From Noviluteimonas sp052115395 (GTDB lineage Bacteria > Pseudomonadota > Gammaproteobacteria > Xanthomonadales > Xanthomonadaceae): DNA of 64,000 nt. Each line of letters begins with the position of its first letter. Positions within the stretch are counted from its first letter, which is position 1. The stretch lies in NCBI GenBank assembly GCA_052115395.1, contig JBFRGO010000001.1; one strand, given 5' to 3'. The position numbers and the translations under genes were made by a program. Shown here one piece after another: positions 27,295 to 35,899 of this stretch. A model generated the notes under the pieces. That model searched no databases. It worked only from the letters and a program-made list of their open reading frames with translations, and was not told the DNA's origin.

Positions 27295-27720
27295 CTATTG
27301 CCCGACTTTCTTGCCAATCCACTTGAAGTCGTTCGCGCGCATGCGCATTGCATTGGCCTGGTCGAGCGTGTCGCGCGACTGGAACTCGCGCATGGCCGCG
27401 GCGCTTTCGCCATCCAGCATGCGCGTCACGCCCTGGACCACGCCTTCGGTCACTGTCCGCGGCTTGAGCGGGACCACGAGGAACACGCGTGTCTTCCAGT
27501 CGAAGGCCCAGCACCCGTTCTGTACCTTGCCCGCGCGCTGGATGCGGGCGCCGCCGTGGAAACTCGCCTGGTTGCAGGAGGCCGGCATTTCGTCGGTGAG
27601 CCGGATCGACGCGCCGTCCTTGCCGGTGGCGGTGGCGATCACGGCCGCGTGCGCGGGCGATGCCAGCGCCACCAGCACAACGGCACACCATTTCCAGTTC
27701 GCGCGCACAGACTCGTCCAT
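27295..27720 (-). CDS. Secreted hypothetical protein
   Basis: A 141-residue protein with a signal peptide ending in SPAHA (about residue 25). The mature part has two cysteines (CNQASFHGG and NGCWAFDW), which may form a disulfide, and a C-terminal helix rich in Met/Asn. I do not recognise a family. It lies divergently from the ACMS decarboxylase gene, 59 bases away. Confidence 0.68.
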   Translation of the reverse strand: MDESVRANWKWCAVVLVALASPAHAAVIATATGKDGASIRLTDEMPASCNQASFHGGARIQRAGKVQNGCWAFDWKTRVFLVVPLKPRTVTEGVVQGVTRMLDGESAAAMREFQSRDTLDQANAMRMRANDFKWIGKKVGQ

Positions 27721-27779
27721 GAGGGCGAAGTATGCCCTCGGGACTGCGCCCGATGCAGCGCCTCCGGTAAGCTTGTGGG

Positions 27780-28796
27780 ATGCTCAAGATCGACACCCAC
27801 GCCCACTTCCTGCCGCGCGATTGGCCCGACCTGTCCGCCAAGTACGGCGACCTGCGCTTCCCGGTCATCCACCACGGCGACGACGGGCGGCACCGCATCT
27901 ACAAGGACGGCAAGTTCTTCCGCGAGATCTGGCCCAAGACCTGGGATCCGAAGATCCGCCTGGACGACTACGCACGCTTCGGCGTGCAGGTGCAGGTGAT
28001 CAGCACGGTGCCGGTGATGTTCAGTTACTGGGCCAAGCCGCACCACGCGCTCGAGTTGCACCAGGCCCTCAACGACCACACCGCCGAAGCCTGCCGCGCG
28101 TATCCGAAGCATTACGCCGGTATCGGCACGGTGCCGCTGCAATCGCCGTCGCTGGCCGTGCGCGAGCTCGAGCGCTGCATGGACCAGCTGGACCTGCAGG
28201 GCGTGCAGATCGGTTCGCACGTCAACGACTGGAACCTCGACGCCCCGGAGCTGTTCGAATTCTTCGAAGCGGCCAGCGAACTGGGCGCGGCGATCCTCGT
28301 GCATCCGTGGGACATGATGGGCGCCGAATCGATGCCCAAGTACTGGCTGCCGTGGCTGGTCGGCATGCCGGCCGAACAATCGCGCGCCGCCTGTTGCCTG
28401 GTGTTCGGCGGCGTGCTCGAACGCCTGCCCAACCTGCGCATCTGCATGGCGCACGGCGGCGGCAGCTTCCCCTACACGATCGGCCGCATCGAACACGGGT
28501 TCAACATGCGGCCCGACCTGGTGGCCACCGACAACTTCCGCAATCCGCGCGAATATCTGGCGCGCATGTACTTCGATTCGTGGGTCGCCGATCCGCGTGC
28601 GCTGCAATACCTGATCGATACCTGCGGCGCCGAACGCATCATGCTCGGCACCGACTACCCCTTCCCGCTCGGCGAGCAGGAACCGGGCGCCGGCATCGCC
28701 GCGCTCGACCTGACGCCCACCGAGCAGGCCCGCCTTTACCACGGCACCGCGCTGGAATGGCTGGGGCTGCACGCCTCGCGTTTCCAGATCGCCTGA
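27780..28796 (+). CDS. nbaD: 2-Amino-3-carboxymuconate-6-semialdehyde decarboxylase (ACMSD)
   Basis: A 338-residue metal-dependent decarboxylase of the amidohydrolase superfamily. It removes CO2 from ACMS, steering kynurenine-pathway carbon to catabolism instead of quinolinate. Metal ligands H7 and H9 are in IDTHAHFLP, a further histidine is in ILVHPWD and the aspartate is in LGTDYPFPLG. The length and start are typical. It is 10 bases before kynU, and with the dioxygenase and dehydrogenase genes around 17-20 kb it completes the meta-cleavage branch. Confidence 0.95.
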   Translation: MLKIDTHAHFLPRDWPDLSAKYGDLRFPVIHHGDDGRHRIYKDGKFFREIWPKTWDPKIRLDDYARFGVQVQVISTVPVMFSYWAKPHHALELHQALNDHTAEACRAYPKHYAGIGTVPLQSPSLAVRELERCMDQLDLQGVQIGSHVNDWNLDAPELFEFFEAASELGAAILVHPWDMMGAESMPKYWLPWLVGMPAEQSRAACCLVFGGVLERLPNLRICMAHGGGSFPYTIGRIEHGFNMRPDLVATDNFRNPREYLARMYFDSWVADPRALQYLIDTCGAERIMLGTDYPFPLGEQEPGAGIAALDLTPTEQARLYHGTALEWLGLHASRFQIA

Positions 28797-28806
28797 CGCA
28801 TTCCAC

Positions 28807-30096
28807 ATGACAGACGCCCTGTTCGACGTTGACCGCATCGCCGCGCTCGACGCCGCCGACCCGCTGCGCGAATTCCGCAACGACTTCCACATCCCCGTCC
28901 ACGACGGCGCACCGCAAGCCTATTTCTGCGGCAACTCGCTCGGCCTGCAGCCCAGGGGCGCGCGCGCGATGGTCGAGGAAGTGCTCGACAAGTGGGCGAA
29001 CGAAGCGGTCGAAGGCCACTTCCTCGAGCCCGCGCCCTGGATGCCCTACCACGGCTTGGTGCGCGATGCGCTCGCGGGCGTGGTCGGTGCCGAGCCCGTC
29101 GAAGTCGTCGCGATGAACACGCTGACGGCCAACCTGCACCTGATGTTGGTGAGCTTCTATCGCCCGACGCGCGAGCGGCCGGCGATCCTGATGGAAGCCG
29201 GCGCCTTTCCGTCGGATCGACATGCACTGGAGTCGCAGGTGCGCTTCCACGGCTTCGATCCGGCGACCGACCTGATCGAACTCCAACCCGATGAAGCCGA
29301 CGGCACGTTCTCGATGGCCGCCATCGAACGCGCGATCTCACAACACGGCCCGCGCCTGGCGGCGGTCGTCTGGCCCGGCGTGCAATACCGCACCGGGCAA
29401 GCCTTCGACCTGAAGGAAATCGCGCGCCTGGGCCACGCCGCCGGTGCGATCGTCGGTTTCGATCTCGCGCATGCCGTCGGCAACCTGCCGGTCGCCTTGC
29501 ACGACAGCGATGCCGACTTCGCCGTGTGGTGCCACTACAAGTACATGAATTCCGGCCCCGGCGCGGTCGCCGGCTGCTTCGTGCATGCGCGCCATGCGAA
29601 CACCACGCGCCCGCGTTTCGCCGGTTGGTGGGGGCACGACCAGGCTTCGCGCTTCCGCATGGACGGCCGCTTCGTGCCGACGCCGGGCGCCGATGGCTGG
29701 CAGTTGAGCAACCCGCCGATCCTGGGCCTGGCACCCTTGCGCGCATCGCTGGATGTGTTCGCGCGCGCGGGCATGGACCGGCTGCGCGCGCGTTCGCTCG
29801 AATTGACCGGTTATCTCGAAGCGCTGATCCGCGCGCGCTTGTCCGACACTTTGCAGATCGTCACCCCGCGCGAAAGCGAGCGCCGTGGCGCGCAGTTGTC
29901 GCTTCGCGTGCTGCAGGGCCGCGGGATGTCGGGGCGTGCGGCAGGGCGCGACCTCTTCGAATTCCTCGCCACGCGGGGCGTGGTCGGCGATTGGCGCGAG
30001 CCGGATGTCATCCGCATCTCGCCTGCACCGCTGTACAACACGCGCGCAGACATCCTGCGCTTCGCGACGGAAGTGGCGCGTTGGCGCGAACGCTGA
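28807..30096 (+). CDS. kynU: Kynureninase
   Basis: A 429-residue PLP enzyme that cleaves kynurenine or 3-hydroxykynurenine to (3-hydroxy)anthranilate and alanine. The PLP lysine is K245 in CHYKYMNSGPG. Other family motifs are FCGNSLGLQPRG near the N-terminus, VGFDLAHAVGNLPV, and RFAGWWGHD. It sits between the ACMSD and kynurenine monooxygenase genes. Confidence 0.97.
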   Translation: MTDALFDVDRIAALDAADPLREFRNDFHIPVHDGAPQAYFCGNSLGLQPRGARAMVEEVLDKWANEAVEGHFLEPAPWMPYHGLVRDALAGVVGAEPVEVVAMNTLTANLHLMLVSFYRPTRERPAILMEAGAFPSDRHALESQVRFHGFDPATDLIELQPDEADGTFSMAAIERAISQHGPRLAAVVWPGVQYRTGQAFDLKEIARLGHAAGAIVGFDLAHAVGNLPVALHDSDADFAVWCHYKYMNSGPGAVAGCFVHARHANTTRPRFAGWWGHDQASRFRMDGRFVPTPGADGWQLSNPPILGLAPLRASLDVFARAGMDRLRARSLELTGYLEALIRARLSDTLQIVTPRESERRGAQLSLRVLQGRGMSGRAAGRDLFEFLATRGVVGDWREPDVIRISPAPLYNTRADILRFATEVARWRER

Positions 30097-30103
30097 CGCG
30101 CGC

Positions 30104-30511
30104 TCAGTGGCGGACCATCACGAACAACCCGGGCGTGGACGGCACGTGGTAGCCGGCTTCGACGTCGTACAGGCCGTCCGGCCCGCGCGCGATGAGGCCG
30201 AAGGAGCACACCGCGCCCCCGCAACGCTTTTCGATGGCCATGGTGAAAAGGCACTTGTCCGGCTGCCCCTGGATTTCCACCATCGCGAAGATGCCGAAGG
30301 CCAGGCACGCGGACTGCACGCGCTTGCAGGTGGCCGCGATGCCGTCGATCGTGGCTTCGTCCTCGTCCAGGGAGACGACGTGGGCCAGGTCGCCATCCAG
30401 TTTCACGCACAGGCCGAATACCTCGAACCGGTTTTCGGACAACTTTTCCGCGGCCATCCCGAGCATCGTGCGCGTGAGGTCGAGCATCTGGTCTTCGGTG
30501 GCGACATGCAT
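30104..30511 (-). CDS. Hypothetical protein inside the kynurenine cluster
   Basis: A 135-residue soluble protein on the strand opposite to its neighbours, between kynU and kmo. It has an acidic segment (VSLDEDEATIDG) and several cysteines. No membrane segment or known motif is seen and I do not recognise a family. It converges on kynU with only 7 bases between the stop codons. Confidence 0.65.
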   Translation of the reverse strand: MHVATEDQMLDLTRTMLGMAAEKLSENRFEVFGLCVKLDGDLAHVVSLDEDEATIDGIAATCKRVQSACLAFGIFAMVEIQGQPDKCLFTMAIEKRCGGAVCSFGLIARGPDGLYDVEAGYHVPSTPGLFVMVRH

Positions 30512-30633
30512 GGGAGATCTCCCGCTTTACGACGCCCGCAGTCTGCAACGCACCCCCGCGTGAGGTGCATCTGGAAAGTGCGGCGCCGGACGGCGATGGC
30601 GGGCGCGCGGACACACTGGCACCATTGGGCACC

Positions 30634-31989
30634 ATGAATCGCCACCTCACCATCGTCGGCGCGGGCCTCGCCGGCGGCCTGCTCGCCACCCTGCTCGCAC
30701 AACGCGGCTGGTCGGTCGACGTGTTCGAACGTCGCGGCGATCCGCGCCTGAAGGGCTACGCGGGCGGACGCTCGATCAACCTGGCACTCGCCGAACGCGG
30801 CCTGCATGCACTGCGCGCCGCGGGCGCCGATGGTGCGGTGCTCGACAAGGCGGTCATGATGCGTGGGCGCATGGTGCATTCGGCCGACGGTGGCCAGCAG
30901 TTGTTGCGCTACGGCAAGGACGACTCGGAAGTCATCTGGTCGGTGAGCCGCGGCGAACTCAACATCACCTTGCTCGACGCCGCGCAGCGCGCGGGCGCGC
31001 GCCTGCATTTCGACCAGCGCCTGGACGCGGTGGACTTCGACGCGCTGCGTGCGAGCTTCGTCGACGACAACACCGGGCAACGCACCGAACACACGTTTAC
31101 CGCGTTGCTCGGCGCCGATGGCGCAGGGTCGGCGCTGCGCGCGGCGATGCAAAAGCGCGAAAGCCTCGGCGAGCGCATCGAATCGCTCGGCCACGGCTAC
31201 AAGGAACTCGAGATTCCGCCCGCACCCGACGGCGACTTCCGCATCGAAGCCAATGCCCTGCACATCTGGCCGCGCGGCCATTACATGTGCATCGCGTTGC
31301 CGAACGACGAGCGCACCTTCACCGTCACCCTGTTCCTGCCGCTGGAAGGCGATCCGAGTTTCCGGACCGTCCTTACCGGCGCCGATGCGCGCGCCTTCTT
31401 CGAGCGCGACTTCGCCGATGCGGTGCCCCTGATCCCGGATCTGGAAAGTGCGTTCGAGCACAACCCGATCGGCCAATTGTCGACCTTGTACCTGGATCGC
31501 TGGCACCTGGATGGCCGCGCGGTGCTGCTCGGCGATGCGGCCCACGCGATGGTGCCCTTCCACGGGCAAGGCATGAATTGCGCGTTCGAAGATTGCGTCG
31601 CGCTCGCCGATCATCTGGAAAACACGCCGGATCTCGCGCAGGCCTTCGCCGCATTCGAAGCGCAGCGCCTGCCAGACGCCCGCGCGATCCAGGCCATGGC
31701 GCTGGAGAATTACCTGGAGATGCGCGCGCGCGTGGACGAGCAGGATTTCCTCCTGCAGCGCGACCTGGAACGGGAACTCGCGCAACGCCACCCGACGCGC
31801 TTCGTTCCGCGCTACGCGATGGTGACCTTCCGTCGCCTGCCTTATGCCGTCGCCTTCGAACGCGGCCGCATCCAGCGCGCGTTGCTCGTGGAAGCGACGA
31901 AGGGCCACGCTTCGCTCGACGGCATCGACCGCGCCTGGCTCGATGCGCAAGTCGAGCATCGCCTCCCCCCCCTGCCGGTCGAAGGCTGA
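30634..31989 (+). CDS. kmo: Kynurenine 3-monooxygenase
   Basis: A 451-residue FAD-dependent hydroxylase that converts kynurenine to 3-hydroxykynurenine with NADPH and oxygen. The FAD-binding GAGLAGG motif is at residues 10-16, followed by GRSINLALAERG. The second FAD motif GDAAHAMVPFHGQGMNCAFED is typical of the enzyme. ATG 30634 starts the Rossmann strand directly, whereas the open frame runs further upstream. It lies 6 bases before the exonuclease I gene, so the two are probably co-transcribed. Confidence 0.96.
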   Translation: MNRHLTIVGAGLAGGLLATLLAQRGWSVDVFERRGDPRLKGYAGGRSINLALAERGLHALRAAGADGAVLDKAVMMRGRMVHSADGGQQLLRYGKDDSEVIWSVSRGELNITLLDAAQRAGARLHFDQRLDAVDFDALRASFVDDNTGQRTEHTFTALLGADGAGSALRAAMQKRESLGERIESLGHGYKELEIPPAPDGDFRIEANALHIWPRGHYMCIALPNDERTFTVTLFLPLEGDPSFRTVLTGADARAFFERDFADAVPLIPDLESAFEHNPIGQLSTLYLDRWHLDGRAVLLGDAAHAMVPFHGQGMNCAFEDCVALADHLENTPDLAQAFAAFEAQRLPDARAIQAMALENYLEMRARVDEQDFLLQRDLERELAQRHPTRFVPRYAMVTFRRLPYAVAFERGRIQRALLVEATKGHASLDGIDRAWLDAQVEHRLPPLPVEG

Positions 31990-31995
31990 GGGCGC

Positions 31996-33441
31996 GTGGC
32001 GGGCAGCTTCCTGTTCTACGACCTGGAAACCTTCGGCGGCGATCCGCGCCGCACGCGCATCGCGCAGTTCGCGGCCTTGCGCACCGACGCCGACCTCAAC
32101 GCGATCGAACCGCCGGTCAGCCTGTTCGTCCAACCGGCCGACGACCTGCTGCCCTCGCCCGCCGCGACGCTGATCACCGGGATCACGCCGCAACGCGCGC
32201 TGGCCGAAGGCATGAACGAGCCCGCTGCCTTCGCGCGCATCTTCGAGGAGATGGCGCGGCCGGAGACCTGCACGCTCGGCTACAACTCCCTGCGCTTCGA
32301 CGACGAGTTCGTGCGCTGCGGGTTCTTCCGCAACTTCTACGATCCCTACGAACGCGAATGGCGCAACGGTAATTCACGTTGGGATCTGCTGGATGTTCTT
32401 CGCATGGCCTATGCGTTGCGGCCAGAAGGCATTGCGTGGCCTTTGCGCGACGACGGTGGCGCTTCGTTTCGCCTGGAGCATCTGGCCGTTGCCAACGACG
32501 TGCGCGAAGGCGAAGCGCATGAAGCGCTGTCCGACGTTCTCGCGTTGGTCGCGCTGGCGCGCAAGCTCAAGCAAGCCCAGCCAAGACTGTGGGACTACGC
32601 GCTGCGCCTGCGCGACAAGCGTTACGTCGCGCAGCTCGTCGATCCGGTCCGCATGCAACCGGTGCTGCACGTCTCGCAACGTTTCCCCGCCGCGCGCATG
32701 AGCAGCGCGCCGGTCGTGCCCGTCGCGCGGCATCCGCAGATCGACAGCCGCGTCATCGTCTTCGACCTGGACCAGGACCCCGAAGCGCTGCTGACGCTGT
32801 CGCCCGAAGATATCGCCGATCACCTGTACACGCCGTCGGCCGACCTGCCCGAAGGCGCGGTACGCGTCGCGTTGAAGGAAATCCACGTCAACCGTTGTCC
32901 GATCGTCGTGCAATGGGAACATCTGCGCGAGGCCGACTTCGCGCGCCTGTCGATCGACCGCGCGAAGAGCGAGGCGCGCGCGCAACAGTTGCGCGATGCG
33001 GGCCCGGAACTCGCGGAGAAAGTGCGGCGCGTGTATTCGACGACGCGTGCGCGCGAGGCACGCGGCGACGTGGATGGGTCGATCTACGACGGCTTCCTCG
33101 GCGACGGCGACAAGCGCAAGTTCGCCACCGTGCGCTCGCTGCCGCCCAATGCGCTGGCTTCGCACGCGTTCGACTTCAAGGATGCGCGGCTGGATGAATT
33201 GCTGTTCCGCTACCGTGCGCGCAATTACCCCGAGACCCTGGACGCGGCCGATCGCGCGCGCTGGGACGACTACCGTCGCGCGCGCCTGACCCGCGACGCG
33301 GGCCTGTCCGAATACAGCTTCGACAGCTTCTTCGCCGAGATCGCCGCGTTTCGCGCCGCGCATGCGGGGCACGGGGCGAAACTCGCCCTCCTCGACGCCC
33401 TGGAGGACTGGGGGCGGCAGCGCGCCGCCGAACTGTCATGA
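31996..33441 (+). CDS. sbcB: Exodeoxyribonuclease I
   Basis: A 481-residue 3'-5' exonuclease for single-stranded DNA, used in recombination and mismatch repair. The DEDD-type exonuclease domain is N-terminal, with D9 and E11 in FYDLETFGG, then YNSLRFDDEFVR and a C-terminal EGEAHEALSDVLA segment. The SH3-like and helical C-terminal domains follow. It starts with GTG, 6 bases after kmo, and overlaps the next gene by 4 bases. Confidence 0.95.
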   Translation: MAGSFLFYDLETFGGDPRRTRIAQFAALRTDADLNAIEPPVSLFVQPADDLLPSPAATLITGITPQRALAEGMNEPAAFARIFEEMARPETCTLGYNSLRFDDEFVRCGFFRNFYDPYEREWRNGNSRWDLLDVLRMAYALRPEGIAWPLRDDGGASFRLEHLAVANDVREGEAHEALSDVLALVALARKLKQAQPRLWDYALRLRDKRYVAQLVDPVRMQPVLHVSQRFPAARMSSAPVVPVARHPQIDSRVIVFDLDQDPEALLTLSPEDIADHLYTPSADLPEGAVRVALKEIHVNRCPIVVQWEHLREADFARLSIDRAKSEARAQQLRDAGPELAEKVRRVYSTTRAREARGDVDGSIYDGFLGDGDKRKFATVRSLPPNALASHAFDFKDARLDELLFRYRARNYPETLDAADRARWDDYRRARLTRDAGLSEYSFDSFFAEIAAFRAAHAGHGAKLALLDALEDWGRQRAAELS

Positions 33442-34124
33442 GCACCTATTTCACCGAAGCCAGTTTCAAGTTCCTGCGCGGGCTCGCGCGGCACAACGAA
33501 CGCGCGTGGTTCCTCGCGCACAAGGCCGAATACGACACGCACGTGCGCGCGCCGTTCCAACGGTTGCTGCACGACCTGGAGCCGGTCGTCGCCGAACTCA
33601 GCGCGCAGTATCGCGTCGACCCCAGGCCGGTCGGCGGTTCGCTGTATCGCATCCAGCGGGACACGCGTTTCGCGAACGACAAGACGCCGTACAAGACCTG
33701 GCAAGGCGCGCGGCTGATGCATGCGCGCGGGCGGCAGGTCGAAGCGCCCTTGTTCTACTTCCACCTGCAACCGGGGCGCTGTTTCGTCGGCGCGGGCGTC
33801 TGGCATTCGCCGACGCCGGTGCAACGCCAGATCCGCCAGTTCATCGTCGACAACCCCTCGGGCTGGAAAGCCGCCGCGCATGGCACGGCCTTCCGCAAGC
33901 GCTTCGACCTGGACGACAGCGAAATGCTGGTGCGCACGCCGAAGGGGTTTCCCGAGGACTTTCCGTATCTCGACGACCTGCGCCGCCGCAACTTCGTCGC
34001 CGAACGCGGGATCGACGATGCGACGATGCTCGGGCCGCGCCTGCGGCAGACGCTGGCCACGGATCTCGCCGCGCTGGGCCCGTTCGTCGACTATCTTTGT
34101 GCTGCGCTCGACCTGGAGTATTGA
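33438..34124 (+). CDS. DUF2461 family protein
   Basis: A 228-residue protein of the DUF2461 (TIGR02453) family, whose function is unknown. Family motifs are NERAWFLAHKAEYD, RVDPRPVGGSLYRIQRDTRF with NDKTPYKTW, and PRTPKGF-like VRTPKGFPEDFP. ATG 33438 overlaps the exonuclease stop (ATGA), and the next gene starts 3 bases after it ends. Confidence 0.9.
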   Translation: MSTYFTEASFKFLRGLARHNERAWFLAHKAEYDTHVRAPFQRLLHDLEPVVAELSAQYRVDPRPVGGSLYRIQRDTRFANDKTPYKTWQGARLMHARGRQVEAPLFYFHLQPGRCFVGAGVWHSPTPVQRQIRQFIVDNPSGWKAAAHGTAFRKRFDLDDSEMLVRTPKGFPEDFPYLDDLRRRNFVAERGIDDATMLGPRLRQTLATDLAALGPFVDYLCAALDLEY

Positions 34125-34127
34125 GGC

Positions 34128-34700
34128 ATGAAGAAGTGGATCGCGCTCGCGCTCGCCGCCATCGTCCTGGTGCTCGCGTGGGTCGCCGCCGGGCCGTACA
34201 TGACGATCCGCGCGATCCAGCACGCCGTGCAGGCCGAAGACGCAGGTGAACTCGCCGAACAGGTCGACTTCCCCGCGGTGCGCGCCAGCCTCAAGGCGCA
34301 GATGGTCGACGAGATGATCCGCCAGGCCGGGCCCGACGTGCAGACCAATCCCTTCGGCGCGATCGCGCTGACGATGGCCACCGGTGTGGTGAACGGGCTG
34401 GTCGACGGGATGGTCAACCCCGGCGGGCTCAGTGGCGTGATGCAGGGCCGGCGCCTGTGGAACAACTCGAAGGAAAGTTTCGAGCGTCCGCCGCTCGATG
34501 CGCAGGGCGACCCCTTGCCGGCGACGCCGCCGTCCAAGCCGCTCGACAACGCGACCATGCGTTACGAATCGGCATCGCGCTTCACCGCGACGATCCGCGA
34601 CGAACAAGGCAAGCCCGTCGTCTTCGTCCTCAAGCGCGACGGCTTGCGCTGGCGCCTGGCGGACATCCGGCTACCGCTCGGGCAAACCCCTCAGAAATAG
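34128..34700 (+). CDS. DUF2939 family membrane-anchored protein
   Basis: A 190-residue protein with an N-terminal signal or anchor (MKKWIALALAAIVLVLAWVA). The segment GPYMTIRAIQHAVQAEDAGELAEQVDFPAVRASLKAQ is typical of DUF2939, a family of unknown function. The C-terminal half resembles a small beta domain. It follows the DUF2461 gene by 3 bases and its end overlaps the convergent barrel gene by 10 bases. Confidence 0.88.
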   Translation: MKKWIALALAAIVLVLAWVAAGPYMTIRAIQHAVQAEDAGELAEQVDFPAVRASLKAQMVDEMIRQAGPDVQTNPFGAIALTMATGVVNGLVDGMVNPGGLSGVMQGRRLWNNSKESFERPPLDAQGDPLPATPPSKPLDNATMRYESASRFTATIRDEQGKPVVFVLKRDGLRWRLADIRLPLGQTPQK

Positions 34701-35899
34701 AACCGCACCGCGAGTTGCGCCTGCACGTCGATCTGGCGCGGATCCAGTCCTTCCAACTGACGTTGGTTGCGTGCACTGTCGATGCGCAGCACCTCGCCGA
34801 TGAGGCGGATGCGGTCGCTCGGGCGCCAGTTGAGCGCGGCCGTGATCCCGTTGCCATGTTCGCCGAGGAAGGCCGGCGTGCCGTTCATCGCCTGCGCGGC
34901 CTGGAACAGATCCACGCGCAGCGCGGATTCCCATGCGCCGAACGCACGCGTGGCGAGCACGTAGCCGGCGTTGAAATCGGTGTCGAACACCATCGAAGGA
35001 TCTGGCGCGATGCGCGTGGTGCCCGTCATCAACTGGCCGACGAACAACCATTGTCCGATGCGCTGTTGCGCACCGGCCGCCAAGAACCGCGTGTGCCACC
35101 CGTACACCTCGCGCGCACCGTAATCGGTCTCCAGGCTCGGGTCGGTGCGATTGTCGTAGTACAGCACGCGCGCGCGGTCTTCCCCGGCTTCGCGATCGAC
35201 CGCGACGTAAAAGCCGAGGCGATTGTCGATCTCGGTGAAGGGTTTGAAACGCATCGGGACCGACGTGTACACCATGTCGGCGTAGACATCGGGTTGGCGC
35301 ACGCTCGCATCCAGGCCCGAGGTGAGGTCGCCCATCGCCCAGCCGCGCGAAGCGAGGAGTTCGCCGGCCGGATCGTTGCGACCGAACAAGGCCGCGCGTG
35401 CGCTCCACGTCGCTTCCTCGCCGCGATGTTCGAGCCGCAACTCGCTGCCGAACACGCGCAATTCCTCGCCGACCCACGTGTCGATCGCCGAAGGCGTGAT
35501 CGTCCACGGGCTCGTCCAACCCACGCCGTCGTTCTCCATCGAGATCGGCGCGAAGAACATGCCGGCGGCGGCGGAGAAGCGCCAGGGCGAGGTCGAAACC
35601 GGCCGCCAACGCACCCAGGCATCGAGCAGGTCGGTGTCGGGTTTCAGGTCGGGGACATATTGGCCGGACGCCGACAGGAGGAATGCATCGCTCGCCTGCC
35701 AACTCACGTTGAGCGCGGCGTTGCCACCCAGCGCATCGTCGCCGTCGCCGAAACGCGTCTTGCCCAGGCCGCCGTCGCGCCACGCGCGTTCGTCGGGCGT
35801 CGTGGTCGCGCGCGCTTCGACGAAGCCGCGCACTTCCACGGCCTGCGCCTGCGCGATGAACCCCCAGGTGGCGATGGCGAGCAGTGCCGCGCGCTTCAC
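34691..35899 (-). CDS. Outer-membrane beta-barrel protein, porin-like
   Basis: A 402-residue exported protein with a signal peptide ending in AQAQA. The mature part consists of alternating hydrophobic/polar strands separated by turns, and it ends in AVRFYF with a terminal phenylalanine, the classic barrel-insertion signature. No specific porin family is recognised. Its start overlaps the GGDEF/EAL gene's stop by 4 bases and it is the last gene of a three-gene unit with a secreted cupredoxin. Confidence 0.82.
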   Translation of the reverse strand: MKRAALLAIATWGFIAQAQAVEVRGFVEARATTTPDERAWRDGGLGKTRFGDGDDALGGNAALNVSWQASDAFLLSASGQYVPDLKPDTDLLDAWVRWRPVSTSPWRFSAAAGMFFAPISMENDGVGWTSPWTITPSAIDTWVGEELRVFGSELRLEHRGEEATWSARAALFGRNDPAGELLASRGWAMGDLTSGLDASVRQPDVYADMVYTSVPMRFKPFTEIDNRLGFYVAVDREAGEDRARVLYYDNRTDPSLETDYGAREVYGWHTRFLAAGAQQRIGQWLFVGQLMTGTTRIAPDPSMVFDTDFNAGYVLATRAFGAWESALRVDLFQAAQAMNGTPAFLGEHGNGITAALNWRPSDRIRLIGEVLRIDSARNQRQLEGLDPRQIDVQAQLAVRFYF

